From a virus, in the IMG/VR virus record IMGVR_UViG_3300020202_000084, positions 1 to 59,449 of that record: a stretch of DNA of 59,449 nucleotides, one strand, 5' to 3'. How positions within the stretch are numbered: position 1 is the first letter of the stretch; each line of letters opens with the position of its first letter. A program made the position numbers and the translations under genes. Below, one piece after another: positions 40,360 through 49,477 of this stretch. The notes under the pieces were generated by a model, which had not been told where the DNA came from, made no database searches, and saw nothing but the letters and a program-made list of their open reading frames with translations.

Positions 40360-41208
40360 TTAGCTAATATCCATTGCCGAACCGTCATGGAGCATCTGAG
40401 CAACGCCAGAGTTCTGGAGCAGCTTGGAGCCCATGTAGATCGACACGCGAGCGAACGAATAATCGTCCTCGTCGTTGTAACCGAGGACCACGTCCATGCC
40501 CGCGCTATTCACAGCGTGGCCAATGGCCGACTTGTGGAACATGTAGCACTTCTCAGAGCTAGTCCCGACGCCAGTCAGCTGGTTAGACACAATCCACTTA
40601 ACACCGTGCCAATCCCAGTAGCCCGGCTTATCAGCCCAAGCAGGACCGTTCTCATACGGCTGCTTGCTCACATAGTCAGCGGAAGTAAATTCCGTAGTCT
40701 CATAGAGGTAGCTCAAGAAGGCAGGGGTAATGACAGCCCAGATATTGCCATCGAAGGGCACGCCATTGTTGCCAAGGCCAGCAATAGCCTTGTTGACCAT
40801 ACGCACCGAAGCGGGAGCCGCAGCGCCAGTAGTCAGAGTAGCCGTGTCCAGCTGGGCGATAATGTCGGCATCGATCTTACGATTGATGACGGCCATCGCG
40901 TTCTTCTGCATAATCGCGTTACGGTCACCCTGGGACGCGAAGATGTTGAAACTGGTCACAACCGGCTTGTAGTGCCACTCGGCCAGCGTAGCGCTAGTCT
41001 GAGTGAGATTATCGACGCCATTCGGAATCTTGCCGTTGACGCCACGAGTGACGGCAGTAGCCGCATTGCTATCAGCAATGAGGAAGGTAGCCGTATTACC
41101 CTTAAGGACAGCCTCAGTAGTCACCGCATCACGGAGGACAGACTGACGCTGCTCAAAACCGGCAATGAACTCCTGCCGATAATGAGTTTGAAACGCGGTA
41201 GATGCCAC
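40360..41208 (-). CDS. major capsid protein
   Basis: The 282 residues start STAFQTHYRQEFIAGFEQRQSV and show the E-loop, spine helix and P-domain layout of a T7-like HK97-fold capsid protein, with GVPFDGNIWAVITPAFL and VVLGYNDEDDYSFARV near the end. It follows the scaffold gene and is close to the terminator at 40.0 kb. Confidence 0.85.
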   Translation of the reverse strand: MASTAFQTHYRQEFIAGFEQRQSVLRDAVTTEAVLKGNTATFLIADSNAATAVTRGVNGKIPNGVDNLTQTSATLAEWHYKPVVTSFNIFASQGDRNAIMQKNAMAVINRKIDADIIAQLDTATLTTGAAAPASVRMVNKAIAGLGNNGVPFDGNIWAVITPAFLSYLYETTEFTSADYVSKQPYENGPAWADKPGYWDWHGVKWIVSNQLTGVGTSSEKCYMFHKSAIGHAVNSAGMDVVLGYNDEDDYSFARVSIYMGSKLLQNSGVAQMLHDGSAMDIS

Positions 41209-41333
41209 GTTAGTTTCTCCAAAGTTGAGGGGAAACCTTCGCAGTTGGTTGTCTGAATTTAGATTGGCGGGTTGCCTGTGACGGGCCGCTTAGCTAAATG
41301 CAGGGCATTTGCTACGGTCTTAATTGATGGGAA

Positions 41334-41846
41334 TTAACTTCCCAGTAGTGTGCCGCCTGCACCAGCAAGCAGCTTAAAGCCTTTAGACAAAGGCTGTTTC
41401 TTATTCTTAATCTTGGCTTTGTTGGCAGCGTTCTGAGTAGCCGGGTCCATCATACGATTAGTGGAGTCGCTACCCTGAGCATAACCTGCTCCCACAGAAG
41501 GAACATCCCCCATAGGGCCAGAGAACGGATCAAGAGCCCCAGAGATAGGATTAGTGCCATTAGCTATAGCGTCAGCAGCCGAATAGCCACCAGCAATCAT
41601 GCTACCAACTGGTCCACCGACAAGGCCGCCCATAATGGTGCCGACCTTTGCTAAGTTTTCTAGGGAAGCCTCGTATTGTTTAGTTCGCTTACCCTTGGCA
41701 CCGGGATACTTATTGTCTAACAGACTAGGGGACATCCCCCCGCCGCGACCTGTGCCACCACCTAGCGCTCGCTCTCTTTCGTTCTGAGCACGAGATGAGC
41801 GCTCGCCACCTGTCCTCCCCGGATGGCTACCACTTGGACCTGCCAT
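41334..41846 (-). CDS. 170-aa Gly-rich late protein
   Basis: The first 45 residues are rich in Gly, Arg and Ser. A hydrophobic Gly-rich part (VGTIMGGLVGGPVGSMIAGG) follows, and the end is basic with another Gly-rich hydrophobic run. It lies between scaffold and capsid genes. It may be a virion membrane-active or head protein. The 125 bases between it and the capsid gene hold an inverted repeat, AAATGC-3-GCATTT, and no gene. Confidence 0.55.
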   Translation of the reverse strand: MAGPSGSHPGRTGGERSSRAQNERERALGGGTGRGGGMSPSLLDNKYPGAKGKRTKQYEASLENLAKVGTIMGGLVGGPVGSMIAGGYSAADAIANGTNPISGALDPFSGPMGDVPSVGAGYAQGSDSTNRMMDPATQNAANKAKIKNKKQPLSKGFKLLAGAGGTLLGS

Positions 41847-41859
41847 TAGTTAGTTTTCC

Positions 41860-42810
41860 TTAAACTTGGATGCCTAATTTCATAGCGGCATCAATCAATC
41901 GAGTATGCTCTTCGCGGCGAGACGCATTAGCAGGCGACTGCCACGCATTAATATTCTTCTTCATCTCTGCGAAGTTGGCATCAAGCTGTTGCTTAATAGT
42001 GGCCGTCTTGTCGCCACCAGTCTGGCCAGGCATGACCAATGCAGCCGGATTAATCTGAAGAGCCAAGCTGCCCATCCAACGCATGAAGCCCGGATGATTG
42101 AAGGCCAGCGAGCCATCGGCCAACTGCATACCTTCCACTAGCTCTTTTACTTCAGGGTCCATACCGTCAAACATCGTCTTAATCGAGTTGACAGTAGAGC
42201 GGTAATCCGCACCCCATTCCTTACGCAGAGCATCTTCTGTGGCCTGTCGCAGAGACTTCTGTGCCTCAATCATATCGGCATGGTTCTGCTCTTGAATCTT
42301 GTAGTAGACATCCACGACATCGGCCACAATGTCGGGAGAAACATTCTTAGCGTGAAGGCGTTCTGCCAGCATATTCATAGCTGGCTTGTCTTCCTCACCA
42401 ATCACCAGACCTTCTGGAAGCTTCTCGTAGTAACCTTCAAACTTCTCAGGCACACCCACCTGCTTACGGTATTCAGCAAGCTGCTCAGGTGTAGGATTCT
42501 CAGGGAGAGTAGGCGGCAGCTTCATGCTGCTCATCTTCTTCTCAAGCTCTCGATAGGACTTATGAAGAGCCTCGGGAGAAGCGATACGCTGTAGGCGCTC
42601 TAGTTCTTTCTGATCCCCATTCGCCATAGCCTGACGCCAATCATCGCGCCAAGTAGGGGTTACAGTAGTATTCGTATTCGTCTGTGTATTACCGGTCGTA
42701 TTAGTATTCGTCTCGGTAGCACCAGTCGTGTTATTCGTAGTGCCCTGTTCCGGGGTCTGGGTTGACTGAGTGTTATCCTCAGTGCCAGACGTTGCCGTCT
42801 GATCGGTCAT
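41860..42810 (-). CDS. scaffolding protein
   Basis: The 316 residues have a Thr/Asn/Gln-rich disordered start (about 45 residues), then helical regions and a basic helical C-terminus, the usual make-up of podovirus scaffolds. It stands between portal and capsid genes in the T7 order. Confidence 0.8.
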   Translation of the reverse strand: MTDQTATSGTEDNTQSTQTPEQGTTNNTTGATETNTNTTGNTQTNTNTTVTPTWRDDWRQAMANGDQKELERLQRIASPEALHKSYRELEKKMSSMKLPPTLPENPTPEQLAEYRKQVGVPEKFEGYYEKLPEGLVIGEEDKPAMNMLAERLHAKNVSPDIVADVVDVYYKIQEQNHADMIEAQKSLRQATEDALRKEWGADYRSTVNSIKTMFDGMDPEVKELVEGMQLADGSLAFNHPGFMRWMGSLALQINPAALVMPGQTGGDKTATIKQQLDANFAEMKKNINAWQSPANASRREEHTRLIDAAMKLGIQV

Positions 42811-42819
42811 TACTATTCC

Positions 42820-43095
42820 TTAGAAATTGTCTGGATTACTATTCAGTAGCTTTACTATCTGAAGTCCGACAAAGCGCTTGCCTTCAGCAAAGGCAGTCTC
42901 TCTGTCTCCCTCAGTCCCTCCGGGTCTGAATGACAACCCGTAAGTTTCACATATACGATTAACTATAAGATCGATTATGCGCTTCTGTTGGAAGTCTGTA
43001 GCCGCCCCCTGCGCTAAGGCAATGAGGGCGGTTACATCAGCTTTTTCATACTTAGGAGGCGCATACGTTGGAGTAGGCGTAGGCTTCTTCGGCAT
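42820..43095 (-). CDS. 91-aa late protein
   Basis: A Pro/Thr/Lys-rich start is followed by a short helical domain. It overlaps the portal stop by one base and precedes the scaffold. Similar-sized proteins at this position exist in many podoviruses, with unknown roles. Confidence 0.6.
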   Translation of the reverse strand: MPKKPTPTPTYAPPKYEKADVTALIALAQGAATDFQQKRIIDLIVNRICETYGLSFRPGGTEGDRETAFAEGKRFVGLQIVKLLNSNPDNF

Positions 43096-44780
43096 TAGAC
43101 AGCAGCATCCATGTTATTAATGGCAGCACCGGCATTGCCGACCTGTTCAGCCACAGCGCCACCTTGACCAATCATCGCAGCAGCCTTCATGACTTCCTGC
43201 TCTTCCTGAGCCTTGGCAGCAAGCTCCTCGTAGGTAGCTTCATCACGCAACCACACCGCAGGGGCACCAGCGCCGCGCAGAGCGTCACGTAGGGCCACAG
43301 TGGTATCGATCATATATTGAGCACCAGGATCGAGAGCGACAGCTGCATCGATCAACATGCGACTATCCATGAAGGTAGAAGCCAATTGCTGATCACGAGC
43401 CTCAATAAGCGGACTCTCAAACTTAAATTGAATTTCACTACCACGTAGGCTTTCAGGAATGTTCTGAATAGGGCCAAACGCATTGACACCCATCAGCAGC
43501 TCAAATGTCTGCTCACAGACTGGAGCGTTGTATTCCTGCTCTACAGGCTCAAAGAGAGGGAGAGCCTGACGGATATACTGCTGCACATGATACTTTACTT
43601 CTTCAGCCGTAACACGCTCACGGTTGCCCATAGAGGGCATCTGGAGCTTGTTCAGGTAGAAAGCATCGGCAATCATGGCCATCTGCTTCTGCTGAAGCTC
43701 TAAGCCCACAGGAAGACCGCGGTAGTCCGAAGGGATGGGCCGCAGAACTTCACCAGTCTTTTCGTCGTAGTCAGCATCAACCCATGTGACACCGCTTGGA
43801 TAGATGGCTAGGTCACTCCTAATCATCTCCTGCACAGCAATCATCGGAGGGTCTACAGCCTTCTCTCCAGCACGCAAGAGCGTGTAGGTCATTGCCTGAA
43901 TAAGCCGTGCATCCGGAAGGGCAGCGATGGTAGCAGGGGAATGTGCATACTGACTACCAGACACGGTCTGCCAACGCGGGATGATGTAGTAGCTTGTCAG
44001 GCGAGGGGCTTCCTCCATGACATGCTTATTCTTGCAATCAAGCCACAGGGAGATATAGGGGGCAACTCGGCCAGCCCTTACTCCAGCGGCATACTCATAA
44101 GCCTCAGCACGAAGAACAATGTGCAGAAACTCGCATAACTCATAAGCTCTATCGCCGTTATTGGCAGTGGCCAGCTTACTGACTTCAGGGTGGACACGGC
44201 CTTTGAAATACCTAATGGCATCGGCTGCCTTGCATTTCCATTTACGAGCAACTAGATCAATCTCGCCATTCTCATTCTCGCACCACACGACATCCCTAAG
44301 ATGCCAGTTGCGATAGAGAAGAGTGTTGGTATTGAAGTTCAACTCAGCACTAAGAACACATTGTCCGAAGGTGGCGTAGTCGTGATCTCCTTGCTTGGTT
44401 GCCTTGGTGAACTGCGCAAGCCGGTCATACATGGCCCGCTTCTGTGCTTTGGTGGCAGCCTCTAGGAAACGCCTACCGGCATTGTCAACTAGGCTGTCGT
44501 CTTTATTCACCTTAATCGCGAACCAATCCTGACCACTAGGACGCAACATACCGCCAATGCTATCGCCCAACTCGCGTCGTGCAAGAACTGGGTAAGAGGT
44601 TGAAAGATGGTCAGCAAACTCTTCTCCGAGAGAACGCGAGAGGGTAAAGTCAGCCCGCTCTGGATAGAAGTTATCAGCGATATTCTGCCACAGGCTGAGC
44701 AGCGACCCGCGATTAAACAGGTCATTCACTTTCTTCTCTAGGCTCTTGTGCCTCTCAGTCCAAACCAGAACATCAGCCAT
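43095..44780 (-). CDS. portal (head-to-tail connector)
   Basis: The 561-residue product matches the T7 gp8-type connector: TERHKSLEKKVNDLF at the start, DNFYPERADFT, and GDSIGGMLRPSGQDWFAI near residue 75. Length is normal for the family. It lies two genes after the large terminase. Confidence 0.9.
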   Translation of the reverse strand: MADVLVWTERHKSLEKKVNDLFNRGSLLSLWQNIADNFYPERADFTLSRSLGEEFADHLSTSYPVLARRELGDSIGGMLRPSGQDWFAIKVNKDDSLVDNAGRRFLEAATKAQKRAMYDRLAQFTKATKQGDHDYATFGQCVLSAELNFNTNTLLYRNWHLRDVVWCENENGEIDLVARKWKCKAADAIRYFKGRVHPEVSKLATANNGDRAYELCEFLHIVLRAEAYEYAAGVRAGRVAPYISLWLDCKNKHVMEEAPRLTSYYIIPRWQTVSGSQYAHSPATIAALPDARLIQAMTYTLLRAGEKAVDPPMIAVQEMIRSDLAIYPSGVTWVDADYDEKTGEVLRPIPSDYRGLPVGLELQQKQMAMIADAFYLNKLQMPSMGNRERVTAEEVKYHVQQYIRQALPLFEPVEQEYNAPVCEQTFELLMGVNAFGPIQNIPESLRGSEIQFKFESPLIEARDQQLASTFMDSRMLIDAAVALDPGAQYMIDTTVALRDALRGAGAPAVWLRDEATYEELAAKAQEEQEVMKAAAMIGQGGAVAEQVGNAGAAINNMDAAV

Positions 44781-44784
44781 TCAC

Positions 44785-44979
44785 TTAACCTAAATAATCT
44801 TCATCAGAGATAATAGTTGATGCTCTGCCAGACTTCTTGCGCCTAGCCTCATTCACCATAGCGTTCTTCTTCAGAACTTCAGGATCAGGAATTTCAGCAG
44901 GCTTCTCTGGCTCAGGCAGCTTAATCTCGGGGGTCTTTGGCCTACTGCCAAACCCCAGCACCTTCGCTACTTTCTTCAT
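44785..44979 (-). CDS. 64-aa late protein between terminase and portal
   Basis: The product is basic and Pro/Glu-rich with the end TIISDEDYLG. It overlaps the terminase stop by four bases and ends just before the portal start. Small genes of this type at this site may help portal or terminase assembly. Confidence 0.6.
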   Translation of the reverse strand: MKKVAKVLGFGSRPKTPEIKLPEPEKPAEIPDPEVLKKNAMVNEARRKKSGRASTIISDEDYLG

Positions 44980-46523
44980 CGTCTGGGCCTAGGACCTTTA
45001 GCAATAACTTTAGGAACAAAATGTTTTCTATTCTTCGATGCTTCATGGCTGCCCTCTGTGAGTGCATAAACCACAGCATCTCCCTTGTTAGGGGACCGAC
45101 CTAAGAGTTCTTTAATCTCATCCTTCGGCTGCAATCTAATCTTGCCATTAGGAGCGTCCCAACACACAGCAGTAAGGTCGGACTTAAGTTCTGTATCTGG
45201 AGGGAGCGCAATGATGCTGCCTCCCTCTTGGTTGGGATCAAGCGCCTCACGAAAGCGCCAATACGCTTCAGCCCTCTTATTGAGAAAGGGAAGGCTGCTA
45301 TTGATTGCTTTGCCGGTTGCGGCATTGTTTCCATTAAACCTAGCGAATGGGATGTTGTTGTCCTTCAGGCGCTCAATGATGGCACCGGCATAGCCGCCGC
45401 CAACATCCAGCACTACTGGGGCACCATCCCGACGCACCTGTAATAGCTCCATAGCCATCACCGTGCCGTCTTTAGTGTCCTTACCTTTAAGGCTGATTAG
45501 TTCGTTATACCAACCACCGTGCCTACGAGCGATTACAGCAGCGTCGTTACCGCCACCAGCAGGATCAAAGCCAATACTGGTCATGCTGTTCTCGCGCCAC
45601 CCATCGGGCTTCCAACGGGCTTGAGCAGCGACTACCCAGTCAGTAGGGATAACTTGGTTCGGAGCGTCTGCACGGACTGCCATGAAATTCCCGTCTCGCA
45701 CAGCACTACGAAGTGGCTCGGGTAGTGCGTCAAGCTTGGCTTCGTAATCGGTCCTCGCGAGATACGGGTTGTCCGAGAGACGGGCAGGTATAAAGGAACG
45801 AGACATCGGCCTAGCTGGCTTTTTCTGTCCAGGGAAATACACGGGCTCTGGTCCTGGGACTTCGACATCTTCACCATCAGGGTTAGTTACGAACCAACGG
45901 AGTTCTCCGGGCTTTGCCGGATTGGGATGAAGCGGATCGAGCCAAGGTCGGAACATTCCGACGATCCAGTCACCTTCGGCGCTGATAGGAGGATTAGTCC
46001 CGAGGATAATTCGACAACGCTGATTAGGTTCTGTAGTTCGCACCCACCCCATAAGAAGTCGGATTTGGGATTGAAGGAAGTGGGTTGCTTCATCGATATA
46101 CAAGAAATCATGAGCACGGCCCATCCACGCCATTTCATCTCCTGGCGTCTTGGCCGCACCAAATTCAATTAGTCTGCCATCCCTAGTGCGGAGAGTTCCG
46201 TGAGCACTCCCATTCCAGCCATCACGACTGCCATAGAAACGCAGGAGTTCTTCCTGCATTGCCGACAGGTCAACACCCTGACGGCGCATAAGTAGGGATC
46301 GCTTATGACAACAAAGTGCCAGTCCAATACCTAGAGCGGTCTTACCGCCACCAGCCTGCCCGCCATACAGAAGAACATCAGCCGGATGAAACCAAGCTTC
46401 AGTCTGCGGACCAGGATTGGGAATAAACTTGGGAGGGTCCTGAGAAAACTGTTGCGCGATTGCCTGTAATTCTTTTTGATCCAGTTTACTCAGTTTTTCG
46501 ACAATCGACGCAACAGTATCCAT
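44976..46523 (-). CDS. large terminase subunit
   Basis: The 515-residue product has the packaging ATPase motifs: Walker A GGQAGGGKT at 54-62 and Walker B LYIDEA ending near 146, and then the RNase H-like nuclease with D317 in GFDPAGGGNDA. Length fits the podovirus TerL group. Confidence 0.92.
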   Translation of the reverse strand: MDTVASIVEKLSKLDQKELQAIAQQFSQDPPKFIPNPGPQTEAWFHPADVLLYGGQAGGGKTALGIGLALCCHKRSLLMRRQGVDLSAMQEELLRFYGSRDGWNGSAHGTLRTRDGRLIEFGAAKTPGDEMAWMGRAHDFLYIDEATHFLQSQIRLLMGWVRTTEPNQRCRIILGTNPPISAEGDWIVGMFRPWLDPLHPNPAKPGELRWFVTNPDGEDVEVPGPEPVYFPGQKKPARPMSRSFIPARLSDNPYLARTDYEAKLDALPEPLRSAVRDGNFMAVRADAPNQVIPTDWVVAAQARWKPDGWRENSMTSIGFDPAGGGNDAAVIARRHGGWYNELISLKGKDTKDGTVMAMELLQVRRDGAPVVLDVGGGYAGAIIERLKDNNIPFARFNGNNAATGKAINSSLPFLNKRAEAYWRFREALDPNQEGGSIIALPPDTELKSDLTAVCWDAPNGKIRLQPKDEIKELLGRSPNKGDAVVYALTEGSHEASKNRKHFVPKVIAKGPRPRR

Positions 46524-46531
46524 ATTACCTA

Positions 46532-47065
46532 TTAAGAGACAGTAGCAGAGAAGGGGGTGGCTTCAGTGCCAGTAGCCGAAATAGCGCCACGAACCGAATA
46601 CAGGTCGCTAGCCACATCCTGAAGAATGAACCAGTCGCCCTTAAGACCACCAGTCGTGCTGCCATTCAGCGTGATCGTGTCATCCGTGGCCGCAGTGCCA
46701 AAGGCTTCAGCAGCGTTCGCAGCCGTATCACCATTCACCAGCACAATGCCCGACATGGTGTCAGTCGCATCAGCCACCTTAATGGTGGTCGTATTGGACG
46801 TAACAGTAGTGCCAACGAAGAAGGTGTAGATCGCACCAGTGCCCGTAGCGGCAGGAAGCGTCACGGCAATACCAGCCGCACGGTTCAGAGTAATCGTCTT
46901 ACCATCGTGCAGGTCGCGAGTGACGGTGAGAGTAGACGCAGTGACGTTGGTAATGTTGTTGTCAGGAGAGCGCACAACAGGCACTCCATCTTTACCAACC
47001 AAGTCACCAGTAGAAAGATCAATACCAAAGAAGCGCCCCAACAGGGACTTATACGCGACAGCCAT
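46532..47065 (-). CDS. probable capsid decoration protein
   Basis: The 177-residue product is rich in Thr, Ala and Gly with alternating strand patterns (TLTVTRDLHDGKTITL), typical of beta-rich decoration or spike proteins. It lies between the LamG gene and TerL. The 78-base gap upstream holds no gene. Confidence 0.55.
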   Translation of the reverse strand: MAVAYKSLLGRFFGIDLSTGDLVGKDGVPVVRSPDNNITNVTASTLTVTRDLHDGKTITLNRAAGIAVTLPAATGTGAIYTFFVGTTVTSNTTTIKVADATDTMSGIVLVNGDTAANAAEAFGTAATDDTITLNGSTTGGLKGDWFILQDVASDLYSVRGAISATGTEATPFSATVS

Positions 47066-47143
47066 AATATTTCCTTAAATGCTTATTGCTTTTACAACAT
47101 GTAGACCGACATGCGGCGGAGCCGGTTATCCTTGTGGGAGCGG

Positions 47144-47983
47144 CTAATCAGATGGACTGGTTGCAGCGGTAGTTAGAGAACCACCGGAAGCGTCCACAAA
47201 ATTGCCGCCACTACCGGCATTCACCTTGAAGTTCGCAGCAGTCTCACCATCGTCGATGTGCAGGTAAACGAGCGGCTGAGAGCCGGTGGGGATTGATCCC
47301 GTTGCACCCAAATCCACTGGCTTGCCCCCGGCGCTCCGGAACTTGGTGTGATCGGTCACATTCACGCCTGCGGTATACCAAAGCTCAGCCAAATCGAAGG
47401 GGTTGCTCGCATGGACAATACTCCAGTCGCCTGCGCTCGAAAGCGGAGCGCTGAAGGCAGACCCGGTATCGGAAATTATGTTGATCGTCTCGGAAACACC
47501 GTCCAACTTAATTCCGACTATGCGGGCGCCAGGAGCCGCATTCGTATCCCACCACATCAATACGTGATGCCAACCAGACAAGGCCGTAATGTCGGTTGAC
47601 CCTTTGATCCAGAACTCAGAGCTTCCATCCGTGGAGTATAACGCCACAGTGCCGTCTGCCTCCAAAAGGGCTTGCATCCCAAAATTGTTGGCCTGCAAAA
47701 AGATTGGCTGATCGCCGGCTACTGCGGATAGATTTGTCGGCTCAACCCAAAAGCTGATTGTTCCCTGACCGGAGTCCGTGATGCCAGTCAGGTCGCCGCT
47801 CCGCGCGAGGGCGTCGGGATCGCCTTCATCAAAGCCGCCACGAAAGGCAACAGCGTCGCACGAGAAAGACGCAGGAGCTTCGCTAACCGTCACCCGCATT
47901 AATCCACTAAATCTAATATCAAAAACGCGATCGTAATTGCCCATTCCACCACTATCTGAAAAAGAAGCACGCTTACTCTTCAT
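47144..47983 (-). CDS. LamG/concanavalin-like virion protein
   Basis: The 279-residue product has a LamG-type jelly-roll at about residues 60-200: GTISFWVEPTN, a middle strand region, and GWHHVLMWWDTNAAPGARI, the hallmark of phage LamG proteins. Such domains usually bind sugars or act as head fibres. It lies in a group of beta-rich genes between the terminase genes, so a capsid-surface role is likely. Confidence 0.7.
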   Translation of the reverse strand: MKSKRASFSDSGGMGNYDRVFDIRFSGLMRVTVSEAPASFSCDAVAFRGGFDEGDPDALARSGDLTGITDSGQGTISFWVEPTNLSAVAGDQPIFLQANNFGMQALLEADGTVALYSTDGSSEFWIKGSTDITALSGWHHVLMWWDTNAAPGARIVGIKLDGVSETINIISDTGSAFSAPLSSAGDWSIVHASNPFDLAELWYTAGVNVTDHTKFRSAGGKPVDLGATGSIPTGSQPLVYLHIDDGETAANFKVNAGSGGNFVDASGGSLTTAATSPSD

Positions 47984-48526
47984 TTAAACGGCCTTAAGCA
48001 GAGCAGCTAGCTTTTCAGCCTTAGCTTCACGCTCTGCAACAGCAGCTTCTCGAACAGCAAGCGCATCAACACGCTCGTCATGTTCCTTACTCAAGCGAGC
48101 CTCAATAGACTTTAGCTCAACCATGCGAGCATCAATCTCTCGCTCACGCACCTTTAATCGTGCAGACAATTCTTCTAGGTCGTTACCTCGGGCAAGAAGA
48201 TCAGCCTGCTGTTGGAGTCGAGTATTCTCCCAAGCCACTACGTTGGCCTTGAAGACTTCACGCTTATTATCAAACTCAGAAACTTCCTTAGCAAAACCCT
48301 CTTTGGCGCTATTAAATGCTGCCTCAGTTTCTGCCAGTTGGTTATTAAGTTTATTAAGAGACGCTACTTCATCCCTCACAGAGGCCTGTAGAGCCTCATA
48401 CTCCTTCCGGACCTGCTCATACCTAGCCCAAAGCTCAGCAGCCTTCTGTGGCTCGCTAATGAGCTTTACGAGGGCAGCTGTATCAAGTGCAGGAACCGAA
48501 TCAGGGAAACGATGATTAAATGCCAT
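47984..48526 (-). CDS. 180-aa coiled-coil late protein
   Basis: From residue 30 on the protein is one long heptad-rich coiled coil with Leu, Glu, Arg and Ala. A short globular start precedes it. It is followed by the LamG gene; a fibre-like virion protein carrying the jelly-roll partner is one possibility. No family is recognised. Confidence 0.6.
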   Translation of the reverse strand: MAFNHRFPDSVPALDTAALVKLISEPQKAAELWARYEQVRKEYEALQASVRDEVASLNKLNNQLAETEAAFNSAKEGFAKEVSEFDNKREVFKANVVAWENTRLQQQADLLARGNDLEELSARLKVREREIDARMVELKSIEARLSKEHDERVDALAVREAAVAEREAKAEKLAALLKAV

Positions 48527-48535
48527 GATGGTTCC

Positions 48536-48874
48536 TTAAGAGTAGAAGGTGACAGACAACTCGCAAGCTGCCTTGGCAATAACGCTAATCTCACCTACGC
48601 CATACAGATAACGAGTAGTGGGATTCACTTCATGGGCATTGTTGGGAGTGGCGTCACCGAAGGCAGCAGCATCAGTCCCGGCCGCCGTGGCGTTATATCG
48701 GGCCATAAACGAAGTGGAAGAACCGAAGATGGCATACTTGGCACCAGTAGGCACCGTAATGTATTCAGCCGTATCTGCAGCCAGTGTCTTAGTGACAGTG
48801 TAGGTGGTGGGACGAATGACCGGAGCAAAGCTGCCATCCGGCAAAATATGTAGATTATCGACAGTTCCAGCCAT
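48536..48874 (-). CDS. 112-aa beta-rich late protein
   Basis: The product has strand-rich segments (TTYTVTKTLAADTAEYITVP) and a Cys near its end. It overlaps the small terminase stop by one base. It is probably a capsid-surface or decoration protein with its neighbours. Confidence 0.55.
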   Translation of the reverse strand: MAGTVDNLHILPDGSFAPVIRPTTYTVTKTLAADTAEYITVPTGAKYAIFGSSTSFMARYNATAAGTDAAAFGDATPNNAHEVNPTTRYLYGVGEISVIAKAACELSVTFYS

Positions 48875-49320
48875 TATTCAGTCTTAGGTTTGGAGGTTTC
48901 AAAAAGAATGCGACGGGCAATAGATTCAAGATCGATATTGACTAGCGGGGAACCGTCTTTTCCCGTAACTTCATTAGTCACCTTGTCTCCCCACTTGCGA
49001 CCATTAATGCGGGCCAGATACCATTTAATCGTATCTACTCGGAGACGGGAGCGGTTGATGGCTTCATGATCGATAGAGCCATCTGCCCTACGATCAGCAG
49101 AACTATCACCAGCGATATCTAGGATTTCATCGCCAAGAAGCTCAGCCTGGATTTGGCGAGCAAAGTTATACATCTCAGCAAACTCGGGCTTCTTGAACAC
49201 CCAAGTCGTCACCGTGCGCTTATTGGGCATGCCCGGATCACGGCAAATCTTGGCTAGGCTTTCACCCTCAGCAATACGCAGGCAGATAGCCTCGCCAAGC
49301 TCAGGCGAGTATTCGACCAT
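48874..49320 (-). CDS. small terminase subunit
   Basis: The 148-residue product begins with a helix-turn-helix (ICLRIAEGESLAKICRDPGM) and then the central oligomerisation helices (KWYLARINGRKWGDK) found in TerS proteins. It would recognise the packaging site on the DNA. Five genes separate it from TerL, which is unusual. Confidence 0.8.
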   Translation of the reverse strand: MVEYSPELGEAICLRIAEGESLAKICRDPGMPNKRTVTTWVFKKPEFAEMYNFARQIQAELLGDEILDIAGDSSADRRADGSIDHEAINRSRLRVDTIKWYLARINGRKWGDKVTNEVTGKDGSPLVNIDLESIARRILFETSKPKTE

Positions 49321-49477
49321 TGAGAAACTTTCAGTAATGCGGCGAAGCCGCCGAGTTGGGATAAATTGGACTGGGGAGAATAAATTGGACTACGCTAAGT
49401 GCTTGACACTGCAGGAGAGGGAAATTCCGCCCCTGGGCACCTTACTACCCAGTAACGTATTGAACCACCGACACTTT
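49321..49477. promoter_or_regulatory. 157-base gap between terS and integrase with a 12-base direct repeat
   Basis: No gene is visible. ATAAATTGGACT occurs twice at 49361-49372 and 49380-49391, 19 bases apart; GTTGGACT recurs at 49486 and 49509. The repeats may be binding sites for the integrase, TerS or a regulator. This gap is also one candidate place for attP or a packaging site. Confidence 0.4.

Noticed and set aside
46460-47104. 214-codon rightward frame opposite the decoration protein gene
   Set aside because: It is antisense to coding sequence, with an odd composition rich in Arg, Ser and Asn; considered a shadow.
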